A stretch of 5,985 nucleotides of DNA, taken from an uncultured Collinsella sp. Its GTDB lineage: Bacteria > Actinomycetota > Coriobacteriia > Coriobacteriales > Coriobacteriaceae. Shown here piece after piece: positions 1 to 4,477 of this stretch (position 1 is the stretch's first letter; the number at the start of each line of letters is the position of its first letter). The notes beneath the pieces were generated by a model, which worked only from the letters and a program-made list of their open reading frames with translations, searched no databases and was not told where the DNA came from. The translations under genes were made by a program, and so were the position numbers. The stretch spans positions 1-5,985 of the forward strand of contig CABTZA010000112.1 of NCBI GenBank assembly GCA_902489225.1, read 5' to 3'.

Positions 1-23
1 GGAGAGCACTTAATGTGCTCTCC
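1..23 (-). terminator. Stem-loop downstream of the hydrolase gene, probable terminator cut by the window edge
   Basis: A perfect 9-bp stem (GGAGAGCAC at 1-9 with GTGCTCTCC at 15-23) closes a 5-base loop. It lies 65 bases beyond the stop codon of the leftward hydrolase gene. Read on the minus strand, any U-tract would fall just left of position 1 and cannot be seen. On the plus strand no T-run follows. It is therefore most simply the intrinsic terminator of the minus-strand gene, or one shared with a neighbour to the left. Confidence 0.55.
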
Positions 24-39
24 GTGCGAGCAGGACTGC

Positions 40-66
40 CCGAGCAGGCACCCTTATGCCTCTCGG
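40..66 (-). other. Bulged stem-loop in the 3' region of the hydrolase transcript
   Basis: CCGAG (40-44) pairs with CTCGG (62-66) and AGGCA (46-50) pairs with TGCCT (57-61). C45 is bulged and the loop has 6 bases, giving 10 bp in all. It sits between the hydrolase stop codon and the hairpin at 1-23 and has no T-run on either strand. It may be a 3'-end protecting or terminator-assisting structure. The pairing is seen in the sequence; the role is inferred. Confidence 0.4.
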
Positions 67-88
67 ACTGTCCCGGACCAAGCCGCAG

Positions 89-1294
89 CTACGACAGCGC
101 AATACCGCCGAGCCAGCCCCAACGCACGCCAGAGCCAGTGCCATAGAAGCTAATAAACGAGTCAAGCGACTTAGACGTAATGGCGCCCTCGTTGCTCATA
201 ACGATGCCGCCGCCAACGTAGATACCCACATGACCGTAGATAAGGCCCGGAGCACCCGTGCCGCTATGCGATGAGTCGGCCACGATCATGCCCACCTGCA
301 GCGCCGAGCGGTCGGAGCTATAGCACCAGGCGTTAAACATGTCGCACGCATTGCCTCCAAAGTAGCCAACGCCGGCGTTACGGAAGACATTGGTGACCCA
401 CGCCGCGCACCAGTTCTGACCCGGCGAAGGCGTGGAGTAGCACGCGTTGACGACAGCCTGCTGCTTGCCCGAGCCGGCATTCTGCTGCGGAGTTCCGGGC
501 GCGTACGATCCACCACCCGAGCTCGAACCACCCGAGTAGGAATTGTTCTTGTTCGCGGCAGCCGCGGCAGCGGCAGCCTTCCTAGCGGCCTCCTCAGCCT
601 GGGCGGCAGCGAGGATCTCGGAATCGCGCTGAGCCATGAGCTCCTTGACGTCGTCGGAAAGACCGTTCAGCACGGTCTGGACTTCTTGCTGCTTGGCCTG
701 CATGTCCTGCATCTGGGCAGTCTGCTGGTCCTTGAGCTTCTCTAAGTCGGCCTTCTGCGACTCGAGCTCGGTCTTTTGCGCATCGAGCTCTTCCTGGATG
801 GTCTGAATGTCCTCGATGGCGTCGCGGTCGCTCTTGTTGATCTTCTCAACGTAATGCGCGTTGGCGACGAGTTCCTCAAACGAGCCAGAGGCCAGCAGCA
901 GCGACAGGATGTTCGTGCCGCCGGACTTGTAGCTGGCGGCCACGCGATCGGAAAGGTCGTTGCGCTTCTTCTTGAGCTCGGCCTTCTTTTCATCGATCTG
1001 GGCCTGCGTGTCGTCAATCTTGCCCTGGACATTCTCGATGTCGTTGAGGGTCTGGGCATTCTTGTTGGCCAGCGCCGCATACTCATTTGCGATGCTGTCG
1101 AGCTGGGCCTGAACCTCGTCGAGCTGGGCCTGGGCGGCATTCAGTTTATCGGTGGTTTCTTTGGAAGCCTCCGCCGCATGGGCGCGAGCGGGCAGGCCAA
1201 AAAGAACTGCCGCAGAAGCGGCGCCGAACAGGGCCTTGAGGGCAGTGCGGCGCGAGAGCTCCTGGGAAAGGATGGAATCGCTGTTTGGTGACAT
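89..1294 (-). CDS. Exported PcsB-like peptidoglycan hydrolase: coiled coil plus C-terminal CHAP/NlpC-P60-type Cys/His domain
   Basis: This 401-residue protein probably cuts peptidoglycan peptide cross-links outside the membrane, as PcsB/CwlO-type hydrolases do in cell division and wall growth. Residues 14-20 (SRRTALK) followed by a mildly hydrophobic Ala-rich stretch and ARAHA/A (36-41) form a twin-arginine-like signal peptide. Residues about 44-240 are heptad-rich coiled coil, including the PcsB-type segment SYKSGGTNILSLLLASGSFE (121-140). An Ala run (240-247) and a Gly/Ser/Pro linker (252-275) lead to the catalytic domain (about 280-401). That domain has C296 in NWCAAWVTNVF, H355 in YGHVGIYVG and N368 or E369 as possible third residue. 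The ATG has GGAG five bases upstream, and no other Met precedes the signal. The gene diverges from galE. CHAP versus NlpC/P60 cannot be settled by eye; the class as a wall hydrolase is secure. Confidence 0.88.
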   Translation of the reverse strand: MSPNSDSILSQELSRRTALKALFGAASAAVLFGLPARAHAAEASKETTDKLNAAQAQLDEVQAQLDSIANEYAALANKNAQTLNDIENVQGKIDDTQAQIDEKKAELKKKRNDLSDRVAASYKSGGTNILSLLLASGSFEELVANAHYVEKINKSDRDAIEDIQTIQEELDAQKTELESQKADLEKLKDQQTAQMQDMQAKQQEVQTVLNGLSDDVKELMAQRDSEILAAAQAEEAARKAAAAAAAANKNNSYSGGSSSGGGSYAPGTPQQNAGSGKQQAVVNACYSTPSPGQNWCAAWVTNVFRNAGVGYFGGNACDMFNAWCYSSDRSALQVGMIVADSSHSGTGAPGLIYGHVGIYVGGGIVMSNEGAITSKSLDSFISFYGTGSGVRWGWLGGIALS

Positions 1295-1355
1295 ATGTAC
1301 TCCGTTACATGCTTATTTATATGTCGCTCAACTCATACATATTAGCGTACATATG
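1292..1355. repeat. Cluster of TACATAT elements and a 9-bp inverted repeat around the hydrolase start
   Basis: CATATGTAC (1292-1300), which includes the hydrolase start codon, is the exact reverse complement of GTACATATG (1347-1355). A further TACATAT lies at 1336-1342 in the same direction as the one at 1348-1354, 12 bases apart. The elements flank and fill the likely promoter zone of the minus-strand gene. They could be binding sites for a regulator. Part of the pattern may come simply from A+T richness. Confidence 0.35.
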
Positions 1356-1366
1356 GCGCGTCCCAA
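1339..1366 (-). promoter_or_regulatory. Candidate promoter of the hydrolase gene
   Basis: On the minus strand, TTGGGA (reverse complement of 1361-1366) is followed after 16 bases by TAATAT (reverse complement of 1339-1344). Each box matches the sigma-70-type consensus at 4 of 6 positions. A closer TATAAA (reverse complement of 1316-1321) is a better -10 box but has no convincing -35 partner. The assignment is tentative; the zone is the only A+T-rich stretch upstream of the gene. Confidence 0.3.
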
Positions 1367-1517
1367 CGATTTCCACGAACGGCAGGAAACTGCAAGGTCA
1401 GCGGCTCGTAAGCAAATGCCAAAGATCAGGTTATGCGTACGCAAGCTCTTCTATGAGTACGTTAGCACAATCCTCTGCTTTTCCTACAGCGCACGATTTG
1501 GGCGTCCCTGCCTGCGC

Positions 1518-1523
1518 TATACT
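1518..1523 (+). promoter_or_regulatory. Candidate -10 box of galE
   Basis: TATACT matches TATAAT at 5 of 6 positions and lies 37 bases before the galE start codon, giving a leader of about 30 bases. No good -35 hexamer is present at 16-18 bases (GATTTG at 1495-1500 is poor). The promoter may be weak or need an activator. The AGGAG ribosome-binding site follows at 1551-1555. Confidence 0.45.
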
Positions 1524-1560
1524 CCCCTGAAGAAGTGTTCCTGATTCGATAGGAGACTAC

Positions 1561-2622
1561 ATGTCCAAAGCACTCGACCCCAAAGACACCTGTGTCCTCG
1601 TTACCGGTGGCGCCGGCTTTATCGGCTCGCACACCGTCGTTCAGCTGCTCGAGGGTGGCTACCAGGTCGTCATCGTCGATGATCTCTCCAACTCCAGCGC
1701 CGTCGCCGTCGACCGCGTCAAGACCATCGTGGGCGACGAGGCCGCCAAGAACCTCACCTTCTACGAGGCCAACGTGCTCGACCGCGATGCGATGAACAAG
1801 ATCTTCGATACCCATCAGATCGACCGCGTCATCCACTTTGCCGGCTTTAAGGCCGTCGGCGAGTCGGTGAGCAAGCCCGTCGAGTACTACCACAACAACA
1901 TCGAGAACACCCTGGTGCTCATCGACGTCATGCGCAACCATGGCTGCAAGTCCATCATCTTCTCGAGCTCCTCGACCGTCTACGGCGACCCGGACAACCC
2001 GCCCGTCACCGAGGAGGATCCTAAGAAGCCCGCGACCAACCCCTATGGTTGGACCAAGTGGATGATCGAGCAGATCCTTATGGACGTCCACACCGCCGAC
2101 CCCGAGTGGGACGTCGTGTTACTCCGTTATTTCAATCCCATCGGCGCCCATCCGTCGGGCCTGATCGGCGAGGACCCCAAGGGCATCCCCAACAACCTGG
2201 TGCCTTATGTCGCCCAGGTCGCCGTGGGCAAGCTCGAGGCCGTTCAGGTCTTTGGCAACGACTACCCCACCCCCGACGGCACCGGCGTGCGTGACTACAT
2301 CCACGTGTGCGATCTGGCCTCTGGTCACGTTGCCGCCCTTAACTGGATGAACGGCAAAACCGGCGTCGAGATCTTTAACCTGGGCACCGGCACCGGCACC
2401 TCGGTACTCGAGGTCGTCGCCGCCTTCTCCAAGGCTTGTGGCAAGGAGCTGCCCTATGTGATCCGCGAGCGCCGCGCCGGCGACATCGCTGCCAACTGGT
2501 GCGATGCCTCCAAGGCCGAGCGCATGATGGGCTGGAAGGCCCAGTACGACATCGCGGACATGTGCCGCGATAGCTGGAACTGGCAGAGCCACAACCCCAA
2601 CGGCTTCGCCGACGCCGAGTAG
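1561..2622 (+). CDS. galE: UDP-glucose 4-epimerase
   Basis: This cytoplasmic NAD-dependent enzyme interconverts UDP-galactose and UDP-glucose, the last step of the Leloir galactose pathway and a source of UDP-galactose for surface glycans. The 353 residues match the usual length of about 340. The protein is an extended short-chain dehydrogenase. It shows the NAD-binding GGAGFIG (16-22), the catalytic S137 in FSSSSTVYG and the Y162-x3-K166 pair in PYGWTK. RYFNPIGAH (189-197), GVRDYIHV (242-249), and ERRAGD (303-308) for the UDP moiety follow. The C-terminal WNWQSHNPNGF resembles the E. coli end. ATG has AGGAG five bases upstream. The gene appears monocistronic, with its own promoter candidate and a strong terminator. 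N312 occupies the position of E. coli Tyr299 and human Cys307, so UDP-N-acetylhexosamines might also be substrates (inference). Confidence 0.96.
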   Translation: MSKALDPKDTCVLVTGGAGFIGSHTVVQLLEGGYQVVIVDDLSNSSAVAVDRVKTIVGDEAAKNLTFYEANVLDRDAMNKIFDTHQIDRVIHFAGFKAVGESVSKPVEYYHNNIENTLVLIDVMRNHGCKSIIFSSSSTVYGDPDNPPVTEEDPKKPATNPYGWTKWMIEQILMDVHTADPEWDVVLLRYFNPIGAHPSGLIGEDPKGIPNNLVPYVAQVAVGKLEAVQVFGNDYPTPDGTGVRDYIHVCDLASGHVAALNWMNGKTGVEIFNLGTGTGTSVLEVVAAFSKACGKELPYVIRERRAGDIAANWCDASKAERMMGWKAQYDIADMCRDSWNWQSHNPNGFADAE

Positions 2623-2644
2623 CAAAAACCTACATACCGCTCTT

Positions 2645-2679
2645 GCCCCGATCTCACGTTGTGAGGTCGGGGCTTTTTT
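2645..2679 (+). terminator. Rho-independent terminator of galE
   Basis: A 13-bp stem (2645-2657 with 2661-2673, containing one G-U pair) closes a GTT loop and is followed directly by six T residues (2674-2679). It starts 23 bases after the galE stop. It should insulate galE from malQ. Confidence 0.95.
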
Positions 2680-2728
2680 CATGGCATGTAACCATTCGCC
2701 GAAAATCGACCAACTTTTTTATCTTGCC

Positions 2729-2758
2729 TGTACATGTTTAAACAACATGTTTTACAAT
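2729..2758 (+). promoter_or_regulatory. Candidate malQ promoter
   Basis: TGTACA (2729-2734, 4 of 6 to TTGACA) and TACAAT (2753-2758, 5 of 6 to TATAAT) are separated by 18 bases. Transcription would begin near 2765, giving a leader of about 80 bases. The region is clearly richer in A+T than its surroundings and lies between the galE terminator and malQ. Confidence 0.55.
2732..2750. promoter_or_regulatory. Inverted-repeat operator candidate inside the malQ promoter
   Basis: ACATGTT (2732-2738) and AACATGT (2744-2750) are perfect inverted arms around TAAAC. They fill the spacer between the -35 and -10 boxes, where a bound repressor would block RNA polymerase. The ACATGTTT unit also recurs as a direct repeat (2732-2739 and 2745-2752). 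A sugar-responsive repressor is a natural guess, but no regulator gene lies in the window and the motif matches no operator I can name. Confidence 0.5.
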
Positions 2759-2780
2759 AGGCGTATCGAATCAGAACATC

Positions 2781-2836
2781 GGAGGCGGACTGCGCACCCA
2801 TCGGCAGGCCGACCCCACAACAAGAAGGTTGGTGAG
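2781..2836 (+). promoter_or_regulatory. malQ leader with competing ribosome-binding sites
   Basis: Three Shine-Dalgarno-like stretches precede malQ: GGAGG (2781-2785), AGAAGG (2823-2828) and GGTGA (2831-2835). Only GGTGA is well spaced (8 bases) for ATG 2844, which protein conservation favours. AGAAGG would serve GTG 2832 at a tight 3-base gap and cannot serve TTG 2829, which it abuts. GGAGG has no ATG, GTG or TTG at usable distance, only an in-frame CTG at 2790. Confidence 0.4.
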
Positions 2837-2843
2837 CGCATTC

Positions 2844-4349
2844 ATGGAGCGTGCAAGCGGCGTCCTCATGCCCGTCTCATCTCTGCCCGGACCATACGGA
2901 ATCGGCGGCTTTGGCTGGAATGCCTACGACTTCGTCGATTTTCTCGCCTCGTGCAAACAACATTACTGGCAGATTCTGCCCCTTACGACGACCAGCTATG
3001 GCGATTCGCCCTATCAGTCGTTCTCGGCCCGCGCAGGAAACCCCAACTTTATCGACTTTGCCGAGTTTATCGAGGCAGGGTATCTGGAGCAGCGCGATAT
3101 CGATGGCGTGTATCTGGGATCCGACCCCAGTAACGTCGACTACGGTGCTATCTTTGACGGCCGTCGTCAGATTCTCGACCGCGCCGCTGAGCGCTTTGCT
3201 GCCGACAAGCCGGCCGATTTCGATGACTTTATCCAGGCCAACGAGGACTGGCTCATCCCCTACTGTGAGTTCATGACCGTCAAAGAGGAGTGCGGTCTCA
3301 AGGCGTTTTGGGAGTGGCCCGCGGAGCTCCGCACCCGCGGCGAGGCTTCCGCCAAGGTCTGCGCCGACCATCCGGAGCGTATGCTCTACCACCAGATGAC
3401 GCAGTACTTCTTCGATCGCCAATGGAGCCGCCTCAAGGCCTATGCCAACGAGCGCGACATTCTCATCATCGGCGACCTGCCCATCTATGTCTCGCGTGAC
3501 TCCGTCGAGATGTGGGCGACGCCTGAGCTCTTTAAGATCGACGCCGCCGGCAATCCGGTGAGCGTCGCCGGCACGCCGCCCGACCAGTTCTCGGCCACCG
3601 GCCAGTACTGGGGCAACCCCATCTACGACTGGGACGCCATGGAGTCCGACGGCTTCTCCTGGTGGGAGGGCCGCATTCGCGCCGCCCTCGACATGTACGA
3701 CGTCATCCGCCTGGATCACTTCCGCGGCTTCGAGGCCTATTGGGAGGTGCCGTTCTCCTCGCCCGATTCGTCCTACGGTTCGTGGACGCAGGGTCCCGGC
3801 CTCAAGTTCTTCAAGACGCTCGAGAAAAAACTCGACACGCTGCCCATCATCGCCGAGGACCTGGGCTTCCTCACCCCCGGCGTCATCGATATGCGCGACA
3901 CCTCGGGCTTCCCCGGCATGAAGATCTTGCAGTTTGCCTTTGAGGGCACCAACTCGTATTACCTGCCGCATAACTATATCGCCAATACCGTCGCCTATGT
4001 AGGCACGCACGACAACGAGACGGCGCGCGGTTGGTTCGAGGGTACGGCCACTCCGCGTCAGCGCGAGCAGGCAGCCCTGTACACCCACCAGCAGGCAGGC
4101 GAGTCCATAGCCGACGCGCTCAACCGAACCATCGCCGCCAGCGTGAGCGATACCTGCATTTACACCATGCAGGACCTGCTCAATCTGGGCAACGAGGCGC
4201 GTATCAACACCCCCGCCACCCTAGGCGGCAACTGGGCCTGGCGCATGCTCGATGGTGCCATCACCCGCGAGCTCGAGCACAAGCTTACCGACTGGACCGA
4301 GACCTACTTCCGTATCCCGTCGGAAGCCGAAATCGAGCTTCCCCAATAG
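2844..4349 (+). CDS. malQ: 4-alpha-glucanotransferase (amylomaltase, GH77)
   Basis: This cytoplasmic enzyme transfers 4-alpha-glucan segments between maltooligosaccharides, releasing glucose and making longer chains for phosphorylase. From ATG 2844 the protein has 501 residues, the size of the compact amylomaltases (T. aquaticus, 500). The start gives MERASGVLMPVSSLPGPYGI, aligned with the family's usual N-terminus; TTG 2829 or GTG 2832 would add only five or four atypical residues. Visible motifs are SYGDSPYQSFSA (51-62), the acceptor-side loop TPPDQFSATGQYWGNPIYDW (244-263) and RLDHFRGFEAYW (289-300) with nucleophile D291. IIAEDLG carries the acid/base E338 and GTHDN carries D390. All three catalytic acids are present, so the enzyme should be active. 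It has its own promoter/operator candidate and is followed after 128 bases by the phosphorylase gene in the same direction. Confidence 0.96.
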   Translation: MERASGVLMPVSSLPGPYGIGGFGWNAYDFVDFLASCKQHYWQILPLTTTSYGDSPYQSFSARAGNPNFIDFAEFIEAGYLEQRDIDGVYLGSDPSNVDYGAIFDGRRQILDRAAERFAADKPADFDDFIQANEDWLIPYCEFMTVKEECGLKAFWEWPAELRTRGEASAKVCADHPERMLYHQMTQYFFDRQWSRLKAYANERDILIIGDLPIYVSRDSVEMWATPELFKIDAAGNPVSVAGTPPDQFSATGQYWGNPIYDWDAMESDGFSWWEGRIRAALDMYDVIRLDHFRGFEAYWEVPFSSPDSSYGSWTQGPGLKFFKTLEKKLDTLPIIAEDLGFLTPGVIDMRDTSGFPGMKILQFAFEGTNSYYLPHNYIANTVAYVGTHDNETARGWFEGTATPRQREQAALYTHQQAGESIADALNRTIAASVSDTCIYTMQDLLNLGNEARINTPATLGGNWAWRMLDGAITRELEHKLTDWTETYFRIPSEAEIELPQ

Positions 4350-4396
4350 GAGCCACCGCGCCCGAACCCACCACACCGTGCGGACGCGCTTGCTTA

Positions 4397-4436
4397 CCCG
4401 CGCGAGGCCACCCCAATCCCCTCGCGCGGGCTTCTT
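4397..4436 (+). terminator. Hairpin after malQ, possible leaky terminator
   Basis: CCCGCGCGAGG (4397-4407) pairs perfectly with CCTCGCGCGGG (4420-4430), an 11-bp G+C-rich stem with a 12-base loop. The tail CTTCTT is only a broken U-tract, so termination may be incomplete, leaving some malQ-phosphorylase read-through. It could also act as an mRNA stabiliser at the malQ 3' end. Confidence 0.65.
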
Positions 4437-4450
4437 ATGAATTGCAGACA

Positions 4451-4468
4451 TGTAATCAACCCATTACA
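4451..4468. promoter_or_regulatory. Inverted repeat just upstream of the phosphorylase ribosome-binding site
   Basis: TGTAAT (4451-4456) and ATTACA (4463-4468) are perfect inverted 6-base arms around a 6-base centre. The right arm shares its last base with AGGAGG (4468-4473). TGTAAT also resembles a -10 box (5 of 6), although no good -35 box lies 15-18 bases upstream. Folding in RNA could partly mask the ribosome-binding site; alternatively it is a DNA operator. Both roles are inferred. Confidence 0.35.
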
Positions 4469-4477
4469 GGAGGAAAC

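Noticed and set aside
540..577. GC-rich triplet run encoding the Ala stretch of the hydrolase
   Set aside because: It is a usual Ala-rich linker following a coiled coil and not evidence of a mobile or regulatory repeat.
776..1291. 171-codon plus-strand frame opposite the hydrolase coiled coil
   Set aside because: Its Leu/Val/Gly-rich product mirrors the Glu/Gln/Lys heptads on the other strand. There is no ribosome-binding evidence or recognisable domain.
1434..1443. 10-bp palindrome TGCGTACGCA upstream of galE
   Set aside because: A 10-bp palindrome is expected several times by chance in 6 kb, and this one has no clear relation to a promoter.
1285..1530. 81-codon plus-strand frame crossing the divergent spacer
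   Set aside because: It overlaps the hydrolase start and the galE promoter zone. The product has no family resemblance, and no good ribosome-binding site precedes it.
2383..2400. Three tandem GGCACC units within galE
   Set aside because: They encode the conserved Gly-Thr-rich NLGTGTGT segment, so the repeat is explained by the protein.
2681..3133. 150-codon plus-strand frame starting right after the galE terminator
   Set aside because: It has no ribosome-binding site, runs through the malQ promoter and then overlaps malQ out of frame.
2877..4088. 403-codon minus-strand frame opposite malQ
   Set aside because: It is a compositional shadow of malQ, whose catalytic motifs are all present on the plus strand.
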